Of a DNA stretch of 64,000 nucleotides, positions 16,473 to 25,918 are shown in pieces (within the stretch, counting starts at the first letter, position 1; each line of letters begins with the position of its first letter). Location: positions 51,195 through 115,194 of the forward strand of contig NZ_JXWY01000031.1 in the NCBI RefSeq assembly GCF_000934465.1. The letters run 5' to 3'. The stretch comes from Staphylococcus microti (GTDB lineage: Bacteria > Bacillota > Bacilli > Staphylococcales > Staphylococcaceae). A model generated the notes under the pieces. It had not been told where the DNA came from. It made no database searches and was given only the letters and a program-made list of their open reading frames with translations. The position numbers were made by a program, and so were the translations under genes.

Positions 16473-19408
16473 TATTTCATCACCTGATCCCCTGGGAAAA
16501 CATAGTCTGGACGCTCCCATTTTTTGTCCACGCGCACACTATATTGCGGGTTGCGCTTTTTGTTACGGAAGTTTGTTGGATTCAACGGTGACTTACCACG
16601 TTTACTCAACACTTCCATACGACAACATGTCGCTTTATATGCTGGTGTATGTGTTTCTGGATCTGTCAAACTGTTTGTTAAATAGTTAATGGCACCTTCA
16701 GCATTATCATTCAACGGCATATAAATTTGTTTACCTTTTACACGGTCTGTAATATGCACGTGTCCTGTCGCTTCACCCGTTTCAGAAATCAACTTAACGG
16801 CTGCCCCTTCGTGAATACCACGATCTTCGGCAAGCTCTGGTGAGATTTCAATAAACGTCGTTGGCATTTTGTATTGAAGACCTGGTACTTTATACGTCAT
16901 GTTCCCTTCATGGAAATGCTCTAACAGACGACCATTGTTGAAATGTAGGTCATATGTTTCATTCGTTTTGTAGAAGTTATTAAAGTCTAAAGCAAATAAC
17001 TTCGCTTTACCATTATCGAAATTGAAACCTTCTGTAAAGAGTAACGGCGTATCTGTACCGTCAGCATTTACTGGCCATTGCAAGCTATTGTAGCCTTCTA
17101 ATCTATGGTATTTCACACCTGCAAACATCGGCGTTAAGTCAGATGCTTCATCCATGATTTCTGAAGGATGTGTGTAGCCCCAATCATAACCCATTTCTTT
17201 CGCAATCATTTGTGTGATTTGCCAGTCAGGTTTTGAATCACCTAATGGCTCTAACACTTGATATAAGCGTTGGAAACGACGTTCTGTGTTCGTGAATGTA
17301 CCGTCTTTTTCAAGTGATGGTGACGCAGGTAACACCACATCTGCATACTCTGCTGTAAATGTTAAGAACTCGTCTTGTACAACTAAGAAGTCTACTTTTT
17401 CTAACGCAGCTTGTACATAGTTAATGTTAGAGTCCGTAATACCTGTATCTTCACCTAAAATGAACATACTATGCACATCGCCAGCATGGATATGATCCAT
17501 CATTTGGTGGTTGTCATAGCCCGGTTCTTTCGGCAATTCAACGCCCCAAGCTTTTTCAAACCAACCGCGTGCTTCATCATCTTGTACACCAAGGTAACCC
17601 GGTAATTTGTCAGGCATACTACCAAAGTCAGAGCAACCTTGTACGTTGTTGTGACCACGTAATGGATAAGAACCTGCACCCGGTTTCATGTAGTTACCAG
17701 TGACTAATAATAAGTTAGAAATAGCTGTACTTGTATCAGAACCTGTTTCTTGCTGTGTCACACCCATTGCCCAGCAGATAGATACGCTATTCACACTTGC
17801 AATGTCATGCGCCAATTTCACAAGGCGGTCTTGTGGAATACCTGTTGTTTCTTCTGCAAATGCCATTGTGTATGGCTCGAGCGATGCATAATATTCATCA
17901 AAATGGTCGACCCACTGATCAATAAATGCACGGTCATGTAATTCATTATCAATAATATATTTCGTTACAGCTGACAACCATACTAAGTCCGTACCTGGAT
18001 ATGGTTGGAAAAATTCATCTGCACGCTGTGCCATTTCATGTTTACGAATATCGAATACATAGAGCTTTTGTCCAAATAACTTATGCGCACGTTTAATACG
18101 TGATGCAATAACTGGGTGTGCTTCCGCTGTATTCGTACCAATTGTAATAACCATTTCTGCACTGCCGATGTCATCAATAGAACCTGAGTCCCCACCGTGT
18201 CCGACTGTGCGGAATAAACCTTTCGTCGCCGGTGCTTGGCAATAACGTGAACAGTTATCAATATTGTTCGTACCGATAACTTGACGCGCTAATTTTTGCA
18301 TTAAGTAAGACTCTTCGTTCGTCGCTTTTGAAGACGAAATAAACGTCAATGCAGATGGACCATACTGATCTTTAATCTCTTGCATGCGTTTCGCAACGTA
18401 CGGAATCGCTTCATCCCATTCAACTTCTTCAAATTGACCGTTGCGACGAATTAATGGTTTTGTCAGACGTTCTTCAGAATTCACATAATCCCAACCGAAC
18501 TTCCCTTTCACACATGTTGAAATTTTGTTCGCTGGTGAGTCATGCGACGGTTGGACTTTTAAGATTTCGCGATCTTTCGTCCATACTTCAAAGCTACAGC
18601 CGACACCACAGTACGTACAAACTGTTTTTGTCTTTTTAATACGTTCTTCACGCATTGCCGCTTCTGAGTCTGAAATTGCAAATAACGGGCCGTAACCAGT
18701 TTCTGCTTTCTTCGTTAAATCAATCATTGACGCCAATGATCCTGGTTCAATGTCTGTCATATAACCAGCATTACCGACCATATTGTTTTCCATCATTGCA
18801 TTACAAGGACAAACAGTCGAACATTGTCCACAGCCAACACATGATGACTCATTGATTGCAACGTCATTATCCCAAATTACGCGAGGTTGGTCGCGGTCCC
18901 AGTCGATAGATAACGTTTCGTTCACTTGGACGTCTTGACACACTTCGACACAACGTCCACATAAAATACATTGGTTCGGATCATAACGATAAAATGGTCC
19001 GAAATCCACTTCATACGGTTTCGGTTTGTACTCGTACGTTTGGTGTTCTAAGCCCCATTGATCCATAGTATTGTGAATTTCACAGTTACCATTATTATAA
19101 TCACACACTGTACAATACAGTTGGTGCTTTTCTAAAATACGATCTAACGCTTCCTTTTGACTCGCTTGTACGTGGTCGTTTTGTGTGTTAACCACCATAG
19201 GTCGATCAACGACTGTGCTACACGCACGTTCAATCTTGCCATCAATTTCAACCGCACATGTATCACATGTTTCTATTGGCCCTAATGATTCGTTGTAGCA
19301 AATAGAAGGTACAAACGTTTGTTGTGCTTTAATAAAATGGAGTAAATTCGTGCCCGGTTCGACAAGATACTCTTTACCATCTAGTGTTAAAACAAGATGT
19401 TCTTGCAT
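16472..19408 (-). CDS. fdhA: Formate dehydrogenase, molybdenum-dependent, with N-terminal iron-sulfur domains
   Basis: 978 residues, ATG after GGAGGGG. Order of domains: 2Fe-2S ferredoxin (Cys37, 48, 51, 63); a His-Cys cluster (His95, Cys99, 102, 109); two 4Fe-4S motifs (Cys147/150/153/157 and 190/193/196/200); then the molybdopterin domain with its own 4Fe-4S (Cys264, 267, 271, 299). Cys390 in NCSRYCQAP takes the place of selenocysteine; its codon is TGC. The layout is like the NuoG-fused FDHs of firmicutes and suggests NAD(P)- or ferredoxin-linked oxidation of formate to CO2. No diaphorase subunit or fdhD is in the window. Forms an operon with the DUF1641 gene; the formate/nitrite transporter is about 6.5 kb away. 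Confidence 0.92.
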   Translation of the reverse strand: MQEHLVLTLDGKEYLVEPGTNLLHFIKAQQTFVPSICYNESLGPIETCDTCAVEIDGKIERACSTVVDRPMVVNTQNDHVQASQKEALDRILEKHQLYCTVCDYNNGNCEIHNTMDQWGLEHQTYEYKPKPYEVDFGPFYRYDPNQCILCGRCVEVCQDVQVNETLSIDWDRDQPRVIWDNDVAINESSCVGCGQCSTVCPCNAMMENNMVGNAGYMTDIEPGSLASMIDLTKKAETGYGPLFAISDSEAAMREERIKKTKTVCTYCGVGCSFEVWTKDREILKVQPSHDSPANKISTCVKGKFGWDYVNSEERLTKPLIRRNGQFEEVEWDEAIPYVAKRMQEIKDQYGPSALTFISSSKATNEESYLMQKLARQVIGTNNIDNCSRYCQAPATKGLFRTVGHGGDSGSIDDIGSAEMVITIGTNTAEAHPVIASRIKRAHKLFGQKLYVFDIRKHEMAQRADEFFQPYPGTDLVWLSAVTKYIIDNELHDRAFIDQWVDHFDEYYASLEPYTMAFAEETTGIPQDRLVKLAHDIASVNSVSICWAMGVTQQETGSDTSTAISNLLLVTGNYMKPGAGSYPLRGHNNVQGCSDFGSMPDKLPGYLGVQDDEARGWFEKAWGVELPKEPGYDNHQMMDHIHAGDVHSMFILGEDTGITDSNINYVQAALEKVDFLVVQDEFLTFTAEYADVVLPASPSLEKDGTFTNTERRFQRLYQVLEPLGDSKPDWQITQMIAKEMGYDWGYTHPSEIMDEASDLTPMFAGVKYHRLEGYNSLQWPVNADGTDTPLLFTEGFNFDNGKAKLFALDFNNFYKTNETYDLHFNNGRLLEHFHEGNMTYKVPGLQYKMPTTFIEISPELAEDRGIHEGAAVKLISETGEATGHVHITDRVKGKQIYMPLNDNAEGAINYLTNSLTDPETHTPAYKATCCRMEVLSKRGKSPLNPTNFRNKKRNPQYSVRVDKKWERPDYVFPGDQVMK

Positions 19409-19632
19409 AATATCCCCTCCTACAAATTATCTAAGATGCCCCCACATGCTTAGTAATTCTATTTTAACCCTTTTACTCATAAATGTTAAGATTTCTAAAA
19501 ATTTCACAATTTGATAGCACAATCTCCTCATAAAAGTGGTTGGACATAGTAAAAATTGGGGTGTAGTAGTAAATATTTGAAGGGACTGGGACATAGGAAA
19601 TCGTCTAAAATGAATAAATAAAAATCTGTGAA

Positions 19633-19716
19633 TGGCAGTCGACATCTGAAAGGAAAAATGGGTTTTAACAAACTCTGACGCTCTACAAAAACCTTAGCAA
19701 TTCACATTGGTTTCGA
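19633..19716 (-). repeat. Dispersed palindromic element, type A, inverted partial copy
   Basis: Read on the minus strand it runs from CGAAACC through CTAAGGTTTTTGTAG, TTTGTTAAAAC and TTTCAGATGTCGACTGCC, matching the right half of the element at 11742-11826. It lies in the 414-bp gap between lcpC and the formate dehydrogenase gene. A short GGGACTGGGACATAGG stretch at about 19580 may be more of the same family. Confidence 0.6.
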
Positions 19717-19737
19717 TGGCTCGCGCAAAAAAGGAAA

Positions 19738-19783
19738 CGCCCTAACATAAGCGGCATTTTTCAATGTCCGCTTCGTTAGGACG
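19738..19783 (-). terminator. Terminator after lcpC
   Basis: CCTAAC-AAGCGG pairs with CCGCTT-GTTAGG with small bulges; a T-rich run follows on the minus strand. Confidence 0.7.
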
Positions 19784-19822
19784 CTTAGAATCAATACTTC
19801 TATTTTGTTTTAAAATTGCATA

Positions 19823-20776
19823 TTACAATCCAAGGTTCGCACGTAATTCTTGTGTTATTTGTGCCAAGCTATTGCTATCTGGTACGAAATAATACACACC
19901 GTCATCTTGTATGCCACCTGAACCTTCTAGTTGATGGCGATTCACATGCTCATTAGCGTCTGAATAGTTACTACGAATCGTATTCAGCTCTGACAAACTC
20001 AAGTCTGTTGTGACATTGTCTCCAAGCTGATCTATCAAGCTATTGAAGTTTGTTAATGACGACACGCTCGTTAACTTGTTCATAAGACCTTGTAAAACTA
20101 ACTGTTGACGCTCTTGACGACCAAAGTCACCACCCGCACCGTCTTCTTTTCTACTACGGATAAAGGCCATCGCTGTTTCACCGTCTAAATGTGCTTTCAC
20201 GCCTCGTTCAAAGTCATGTCCTTCTGCGCTAAATGTCGCATTGCTCACAACATCAATACCACCGACTGTATCAATTGTATCTTGCAAGCCGTCCATATTG
20301 ACCGTTGCATAATGGTCCACTGGTACATCCATTAACTTTTCAAGTGTTTTAACCGCCATATCTGCCCCACCATAGGCATATGCATGGTTAATTTTTTCAA
20401 TTGTACCACGTCCAACAATCTCTGTTTGTGTATCACGTGGAATGCTTACCATTTCCGTCGTCTTCTTATCAGGATTAATCGACAGTAACATAATCGTGTC
20501 ACTGCGTTCACCGCCACCTGCACTTGCGCGTTCTGCATTGGAATCGACACCGAATAGCGCAATCGTGAATGGCTCTCCTTTATCTAAATCGACTGTCCCT
20601 GATCTCAACTCTGAATGTTCACGATTCAGTGGATTGTGAATCGCACCGCCTACAGCAAACAACTTATACGCTAAATATGCGACTGCAATGATTGCTAAGA
20701 TGAACAACACTGCGATAATGCGTAACATCCATTTAATCACAGGATTTTTTTGTTTTTTAGACCGTGTGTATGTCAA
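19823..20776 (-). CDS. lcpC: LytR-CpsA-Psr (LCP) family glycopolymer ligase, LcpC-like
   Basis: 317 residues. A TTG with GGAGTGAG upstream is the best-placed start; a GTG three codons earlier is the alternative. One N-terminal membrane helix (about 18-40) is followed by the extracellular LCP domain: ALFGVDSN, GERSDTIMLLSINPDKKT, VSIPRDTQTEI, KINHAYAYGG and AFIRSRKEDGAGGDFGRQERQQ, with the Arg/Asp residues that hold the polyprenyl-pyrophosphate substrate. LCP proteins attach wall teichoic acid or capsule to peptidoglycan. Synteny with S. aureus (near fdh and the inositol phosphatase gene) points to LcpC. Confidence 0.85.
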   Translation of the reverse strand: MTYTRSKKQKNPVIKWMLRIIAVLFILAIIAVAYLAYKLFAVGGAIHNPLNREHSELRSGTVDLDKGEPFTIALFGVDSNAERASAGGGERSDTIMLLSINPDKKTTEMVSIPRDTQTEIVGRGTIEKINHAYAYGGADMAVKTLEKLMDVPVDHYATVNMDGLQDTIDTVGGIDVVSNATFSAEGHDFERGVKAHLDGETAMAFIRSRKEDGAGGDFGRQERQQLVLQGLMNKLTSVSSLTNFNSLIDQLGDNVTTDLSLSELNTIRSNYSDANEHVNRHQLEGSGGIQDDGVYYFVPDSNSLAQITQELRANLGL

Positions 20777-20890
20777 AATACTCACTCCATTTCAATTCTA
20801 AATCTATTACTAAAATTATATAATTTTTCTATCATTAGGTTGATTATAGCGTACCAACGAAAATTGACAATCCGTCCTTAGTCGCACTGT

Positions 20891-21679
20891 CTATTTTTCG
20901 TAACCGCCTTTTTGTAGTAGAATTTCTAACGTTTGTTCGTAGCAGCCTGGATTACTAATAATAAAAGGACCGCCGTGAATAAAGTCAATCGGTTCTTGAT
21001 GGAAATTCGTCATCTTTAAGCCGAGCATTTCAGCAAATAAAAACTGTGCGCCGATGTCCCACGGTTTTGCATTCGTATGAATATGCATACCAAATTGACC
21101 GGTAAAGACTTTGGCAGAGTCTAACCCACATGCCCCAATTAGACGATAACCGAAAGATGCATCCAATAAATCATGCATTGTTTCATCATTCAACACTTTA
21201 TTGTTAAAAGAAATCATACTGTCTTTTAGCGCCATTATTGGTGGAGGTGACAGCAATGTGCCATTCAAATAAACACCTTCCCCTTTAATCGCCTGAAATA
21301 GCTTTTGGCGTGGGTAATCATAAATGTAAGAAAGTACAGGTTCGCCATTATAGAACAACGCCAAAATAATACAGAAATCATCTTGTTGTTTTACTAGGTT
21401 CGCTGTCCCATCAATCGGGTCAAGCACCCATGTATAGCCTTCACGTAATTTTTCTGTATCATGATGTGCTTCTTCTCCATATAGTTGATGTTCTGGAAAT
21501 TGCGCTGTTAGCAACTGTTCAAAACTTTGTTCAATTGACTTGTCGACATTGGTTACTAAATCAAAGCGACTTGTCTTCGTTTGTAAATCCATATCTGCTA
21601 ACATCTTCGGTACCTCTTGCTTCATTTGCATCAACCATTGTACAACGTGTTGATCTATCTGTTTAAGTTGTTCAGTCAT
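20891..21679 (-). CDS. Inositol monophosphatase family protein (SuhB-like)
   Basis: 262 residues from the ATG; GTG starts just upstream are possible. Metal and phosphate sites are visible: GEEAHHD, DPIDGTANLVKQQDDFCI and the C-terminal KPWDIGAQFLFAEMLG. Mg2+-dependent sugar phosphatase fold; the substrate may be inositol phosphate, fructose bisphosphate or a nucleotide. It follows the HTH regulator by about 36 bp and is probably in one operon with it. Confidence 0.82.
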   Translation of the reverse strand: MTEQLKQIDQHVVQWLMQMKQEVPKMLADMDLQTKTSRFDLVTNVDKSIEQSFEQLLTAQFPEHQLYGEEAHHDTEKLREGYTWVLDPIDGTANLVKQQDDFCIILALFYNGEPVLSYIYDYPRQKLFQAIKGEGVYLNGTLLSPPPIMALKDSMISFNNKVLNDETMHDLLDASFGYRLIGACGLDSAKVFTGQFGMHIHTNAKPWDIGAQFLFAEMLGLKMTNFHQEPIDFIHGGPFIISNPGCYEQTLEILLQKGGYEK

Positions 21680-21715
21680 CACTATCGTTTTCACCTCTTC
21701 TATGTCGTTTTAACA

Positions 21716-22399
21716 TTATGCTTCTTTTAAATATAATTGATAATTATCTAACGTAATATCTTGTGTCTGGATAGACTTGTAAAAAGAATATGAAATATCA
21801 TTAATTTCAGCAATATCCACAACTTTTGTATAGCCACCACCGATATGATACACAACCACTTGCCAATTGCCCTTTTCACAAAGCAAGCCGATAAATACAA
21901 CATTTTCAACAAAAGGATGCTGTGGTGTCATCTGCTGATATTCAAGCGCCATGACTTTACGTTCATGACAATATACCAAAATCGCCGAAAACAATCTTGG
22001 CAGCACAGTTTGTGTATTTGGTGCAATGCGAATATATTGATCGATGTGCTGTATATTTTGTCTTAATGTCACATTGGGATGTTTCAGTAACTTTTCAACA
22101 ATCGTCGCAATCTCTTGATGATACGGGAGCGTCGATAACGATAAACTTTCATTCAGCACCAGATACAACGCTTGCATCTCATCATCTGAGAACGTCAACG
22201 CATTTTGATTCATCTCTAATTGCATACGATAGCCCCCTTTTTGCCCCATATGCGTTTGCAAATGCACACCTTTCGATTCAAGCTCTTGAATATCTCTTAA
22301 AATCGTGCGTTTCGATACGCCTAACTGCTTAGCAAGTTCTGTAGCCGTTACATGCTTAAGCTGCTGAATCAGTTTTTGTTGTCTTTGTTCTTTTTTCAT
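21716..22399 (-). CDS. HTH (DeoR/HTH_11-type) transcriptional regulator
   Basis: 227 residues. N-terminal HTH (about 1-55) with TATELAKQLGVSKRTILRDIQELESKG, then LQTHMGQKGGYRM, a wing typical of YafY-like regulators, and a C-terminal effector domain without a clear catalytic motif (WYL-like position but a divergent sequence). Effector unknown. Upstream of the inositol phosphatase family gene in the same direction. Confidence 0.75.
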   Translation of the reverse strand: MKKEQRQQKLIQQLKHVTATELAKQLGVSKRTILRDIQELESKGVHLQTHMGQKGGYRMQLEMNQNALTFSDDEMQALYLVLNESLSLSTLPYHQEIATIVEKLLKHPNVTLRQNIQHIDQYIRIAPNTQTVLPRLFSAILVYCHERKVMALEYQQMTPQHPFVENVVFIGLLCEKGNWQVVVYHIGGGYTKVVDIAEINDISYSFYKSIQTQDITLDNYQLYLKEA

Positions 22400-22506
22400 T
22401 TACATCACCCCATTGTCATGTCTCTTTTATTATAGCATGGTAACGTTCACACACGACAATAGATTCTTAACTACCTAAAAGTGTAAAAGTTACCAAAAAT
22501 ATTTCG

Positions 22507-22520
22507 AGAAACCGCTTACA
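22507..22520 (+). promoter_or_regulatory. cre-like (CcpA) site over the sRNA promoter
   Basis: AGAAACCGCTTACA matches the cre consensus at all but the first position and overlaps the -35 element of the small RNA. This is what is known of S. aureus rsaI, which CcpA represses. Confidence 0.65.
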
Positions 22521-22544
22521 TTTTCTGGTGAACTATGCTATTAT
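22516..22544 (+). promoter_or_regulatory. Promoter of the RsaI-like sRNA
   Basis: TTACAT, a 17-nt spacer and TATTAT preceded by TGC (a near extended -10). Confidence 0.6.
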
Positions 22545-22550
22545 TTTACT

Positions 22551-22729
22551 TAGCTACTAGAGGGGGATGGGTACGAACACATCTTTCAAATGAGGGGTAA
22601 CTATTTCGTCAATAGTAAAGTTTGAAACATGATATGTTGTACTTGTTCTATACTAGATTGAACATCTTCAATATTTATTACTTACTTTCCTTTCTATCCG
22701 GACAATGCACATGCATCGTCCGGTTTTTA
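22551..22729 (+). ncRNA. rsaI: RsaI (RsaOG)-like small regulatory RNA
   Basis: No reading frame, but a complete transcription unit: promoter, G-rich 5' stretches (AGAGGGGGATGGG and GAGGGG), a CU-rich single-stranded run (ACTTTCCTTTCTATCC) and a strong terminator hairpin, CCGGAC/GTCCGG with an inner ATGCA/TGCAT stem and a U run (22698-22728). S. aureus RsaI lies near the suhB-like gene, carries G-rich motifs and a CU-rich interhelical segment, and is CcpA-repressed through a cre site. All of these are mirrored here. The predicted transcript of about 175 nt is longer than the S. aureus one. The name is by position and features, not by alignment. Confidence 0.65.
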
Positions 22730-22759
22730 TTTACTTTCTTCCACACACATTTCATCCAG

Positions 22760-23506
22760 CTATACGCCATAAAACAGACTGAACATCATTGAAATAAAGT
22801 TATTTAGCATATGTAATGCAATCGCCACACCGAGGTTGCGCCCGCTTTTTAAGTACACCCATACCATTGGAATTGCGAGTATCAAGTAATCAATGATTTC
22901 AAACGGTGATGTCGCATATATAACGTGAATGCCGGCAAATGCAAATGCTGAAATAACACCCATCACATAAAAGTTAAACTTCTTGCCAAGTTCGCCAATT
23001 AACAAGTGACGAAATAGTATTTCTTCGACAATCGGCGCTAAAACAACGATGAGTAAGAAGTTGAATGGCAATAAAACATTCCATTCTAAAGATTCTTCAA
23101 TCGCCATTTCATTTTGTGTCGTGCCGTACTGATATTGTTCAGGTATAAATTGCATAAGATAACCGTATAACTCTGTCGCCACGGTCATGACGATATATGC
23201 AAGGATAATCCATAACCAGTTTCGTTGGATCCCTTGCAAACCTAATCGAAAGCGCTCAGGCATCGTACGTGCATGCATAAACCAAAAAACGATAATTAAT
23301 AAAATATCAGATGCCGTTTCGGAAAGGACTTCCATCACTTCATAATATTGAACCTCTGTTGCCCAGTCCGGTACATTGACATTCATTATCAACAATAAAG
23401 CTGATAGTATTATAATCACAAAGCCCATTAATAATGGTCCAATAATATACATGGGGATTGTCCAAAAATCACGCCATGCAATATCACTCCATTTATACTT
23501 CGACAT
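22760..23506 (-). CDS. CPBP family intramembrane metalloprotease
   Basis: 248 residues, about seven membrane helices, ATG after GAGGAGG. All three CPBP motifs are complete: EEILFR (161-166), His194 in FAGIH, and HMLNN (His232, Asn236). In the family these bind the catalytic water or metal inside the membrane; in bacteria some members process peptides or give bacteriocin immunity. It stands alone beside the sRNA. Unlike LyrA in this window, it looks catalytically intact. Confidence 0.8.
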   Translation of the reverse strand: MSKYKWSDIAWRDFWTIPMYIIGPLLMGFVIIILSALLLIMNVNVPDWATEVQYYEVMEVLSETASDILLIIVFWFMHARTMPERFRLGLQGIQRNWLWIILAYIVMTVATELYGYLMQFIPEQYQYGTTQNEMAIEESLEWNVLLPFNFLLIVVLAPIVEEILFRHLLIGELGKKFNFYVMGVISAFAFAGIHVIYATSPFEIIDYLILAIPMVWVYLKSGRNLGVAIALHMLNNFISMMFSLFYGV

Positions 23507-23622
23507 ATATTTCCTCCTCTATGTAGCCATTGCTTCTTTTTATCGCAACTTCCATTCAAATGCATCACTCACTAAGTTAAAACGATGCTTTACAACATTA
23601 TATACTAAAAAGGATGATAACT

Positions 23623-23970
23623 ATGCATTCAACTAAAAAATTGACGCTCACACGCGCATGTGCCAATTTGAAAAACCTCTTAATACTTGTCGATCATTAT
23701 GATTTATCACGCGCACGCAAAAACCCTGATGTTGAAACACCACTCAAAGCCCTTGAAGAACAAGTCGCTGTCTATTTCACCGAACTCACGCATCCAGATG
23801 CACTTCCTACATTCCCTTTTCAAAATTATGATGTCTATTATGCGTGTTTAGACAATCTATACCATAATCCCCTCACACACGTCGACATCGGCAATCAAGA
23901 ACAAGTGAACAGTGGCTACCTTGCTGTTATTTTCCGTGCACTCCACCACTTACAAGCCTTTTCACTATAA
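23623..23970 (+). CDS. Conserved hypothetical protein, 115 aa
   Basis: Start at the ATG with AAGGA eight nt upstream; an earlier ATG is too close to the ribosome site. The protein is soluble and mostly helical: KLTLTRACANLKNLLILVDHYDLSRARK, then an acidic helix and YDVYYACLDNLYHNP. I do not recognise a family. It is convergent with the amino acid permease and ends before a strong hairpin. Confidence 0.6.
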   Translation: MHSTKKLTLTRACANLKNLLILVDHYDLSRARKNPDVETPLKALEEQVAVYFTELTHPDALPTFPFQNYDVYYACLDNLYHNPLTHVDIGNQEQVNSGYLAVIFRALHHLQAFSL

Positions 23971-23981
23971 AACCACATAAA

Positions 23982-24048
23982 AACACACCTTGTCGAATGA
24001 TGGGACATATCCGCTACTTGCGGTACGTCACTCATGACAAGGTGTGTT
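23982..24048. terminator. Bidirectional terminator with long hairpin
   Basis: AACACACCTTGTC pairs perfectly with GACAAGGTGTGTT across 41 nt, between convergent genes. Confidence 0.8.
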
Positions 24049-24052
24049 ATTT

Positions 24053-25441
24053 TTATAACTTCAATTCTTCTTTATCAAGCTTGTGATAACCACGCATGAA
24101 GAAGAAGAGGCCCATAAATCCTAAGAATAAGAAACCAATAATAACAGAAACACGTGTTTCGCCGTTAATTAACATACCTAACAATACTAACACTAAAAAT
24201 GCAATTGTTAAGTAGTTTGAAAACGGTGCGAATGGCATTTTGAAAGGATGTGTTTCAACTTTCTCTGGGAATTTTTTACGGAATTGAATATGGCTGAATA
24301 AAATCATAAACCATGGAATCATCCCCGGTAAAATTGACGCACTGTATACATAAACGAAAATACTTTCTGATCCTTCAATGATTAAAGGTAAGATCACGTT
24401 TAAGATAACACCGATAAAAATACCGATAGACACTGCTAATACTGTGTAGAATGGCACCCCGTTGCGCATGACTTTCGTGAAGATTTTTGGCAACTGCCCG
24501 TGTTGTGCCAATGTAAAAATCATACGACTTGAACTAAAGATACCTGAGTTACATCCAGACATTGCTGCTGTGATAACAACAAAGTTGATTAAACCAGCTG
24601 CAATTGTAATACCGACTTTCGCAAATGTTGCAACGAACGGTGAACCAAGATCGTGTAATTCGTTCCATGGATATACTGTAACGATAACGAAAATTGCACC
24701 GATGTAGAAAATTAAAATACGCCAAATAACACCATTAACTGCCTTTTTGATGTTCTTTTGAGGATCTTTTGTTTCACCTGCTGTAATACCGATCAGTTCA
24801 ACACCCTGATATGAACCGATAACGATAGATAAAGCGAAGAAAAAGCCTAACCAACCATTTGGTAGAAAACCACCATGTTCAGTTAAGTTGCTGAGTCCGA
24901 TTGGTACGCCTCCGTTCCCTAGACCGAAAAAGATCAATCCGAAACCAGCAATAATCATCAAAATAATTGTTACGATTTTAATCATTGCAAACCAAAATTC
25001 GAATTCTCCAAATGCTTTAACTGATATTGCATTGGCTGCTGTTAAAATGACGATAACGAGGATACCCGGAATCCACGATGGCAACTCTGGCCACCAGAAC
25101 TTCATGTATTCGCCTACCGCAATAACTTCTGACATCCCAACAACAATCCATTGGAAAATGTTTGCCCAAGCAGTAATGTAACCAGCAACAGGATGTAAAT
25201 AGTCTGTTGCATAGTTTGCGAACGATCCTGTTGTAGGATATAGATAGACCATTTCACCCATCGCACGCATGACTAAAAATAAAAAGATACCTGCCAATAA
25301 ATAGGCAAAAATAACAGAAGGTCCAGTCCAAGCGATCGTACTCGATGCCCCCATAAACAAACCAACACCGATTGTACCTCCGAGCGCGATCATTTGAATC
25401 TGACGAGAGCTCAGCCCTCTTTGTAATTGATTATCTTCCAT
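24053..25441 (-). CDS. Amino acid permease, APC superfamily (AAT type)
   Basis: About 462 residues from the ATG at MEDNQLQRGLSSRQ; a longer frame adds 26 unlikely residues. Twelve membrane helices. The first has GGTIGVGLFMGAS and the second loop MGEMVYLYPTTGSFANYA, both typical of AAT-type amino acid:proton symporters (AapA, ProY, GabP relatives). The substrate cannot be read from sequence. Monocistronic. Confidence 0.85.
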   Translation of the reverse strand: MEDNQLQRGLSSRQIQMIALGGTIGVGLFMGASSTIAWTGPSVIFAYLLAGIFLFLVMRAMGEMVYLYPTTGSFANYATDYLHPVAGYITAWANIFQWIVVGMSEVIAVGEYMKFWWPELPSWIPGILVIVILTAANAISVKAFGEFEFWFAMIKIVTIILMIIAGFGLIFFGLGNGGVPIGLSNLTEHGGFLPNGWLGFFFALSIVIGSYQGVELIGITAGETKDPQKNIKKAVNGVIWRILIFYIGAIFVIVTVYPWNELHDLGSPFVATFAKVGITIAAGLINFVVITAAMSGCNSGIFSSSRMIFTLAQHGQLPKIFTKVMRNGVPFYTVLAVSIGIFIGVILNVILPLIIEGSESIFVYVYSASILPGMIPWFMILFSHIQFRKKFPEKVETHPFKMPFAPFSNYLTIAFLVLVLLGMLINGETRVSVIIGFLFLGFMGLFFFMRGYHKLDKEELKL

Positions 25442-25844
25442 GACAACCCACCATCTCCTTATATAACCCCTAATATTAGAAGTATGTAAACTTTTCTCCG
25501 TTATTATACTATATTTCACTAATAATTAAAGGAAAATTTTAAATTGCAAGTTAATTATCTGATAACAACTTTTCATTGCTTTTACGTGTCGTTAATTTGT
25601 GTGCGTTGTCACCCTTTAAGTATATTTTTTATTTCATAATATATCACAAAACACAATAAGTAGAAACACCGATATGATACGATTTCCCTCTCTATTTTTT
25701 GTATTTTCTCCCCTAAAGAAATATCTTAATATGATGTTACTTTTTTAAATTAAAAAATCATTGCCAATTCACGAAGAAATAGCTTCGTTAAAAATTATTC
25801 ATCTGCACATAAATAAAATGTCATTGTTTTGACACAAAACATTA

Positions 25845-25862
25845 TGTGAAGATATTCACATT
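25845..25862. promoter_or_regulatory. Rex-type operator
   Basis: ATGTGAAGATATTCACAT is a palindrome matching the Rex consensus TTGTGAANNNNTTCACAA except at the outermost pair of bases. Its right arm overlaps the -35 (TTCACA) of the promoter for the formate/nitrite transporter. Confidence 0.7.
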
Positions 25863-25884
25863 AACGTTGCAAAGCGTTATACTA
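25856..25884 (+). promoter_or_regulatory. Promoter of the formate/nitrite transporter gene
   Basis: TTCACA, a 17-nt spacer and TATACT, ending 34 bp before the start codon. The rest of the preceding 400-bp gap shows nothing else recognisable. Confidence 0.6.
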
Positions 25885-25918
25885 GTCTCTATTATATAAA
25901 TGAAAGGAACCGTGTCTT

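Noticed and set aside
18237-18245. Selenocysteine in formate dehydrogenase
   Set aside because: The codon at this position is TGC, not TGA.
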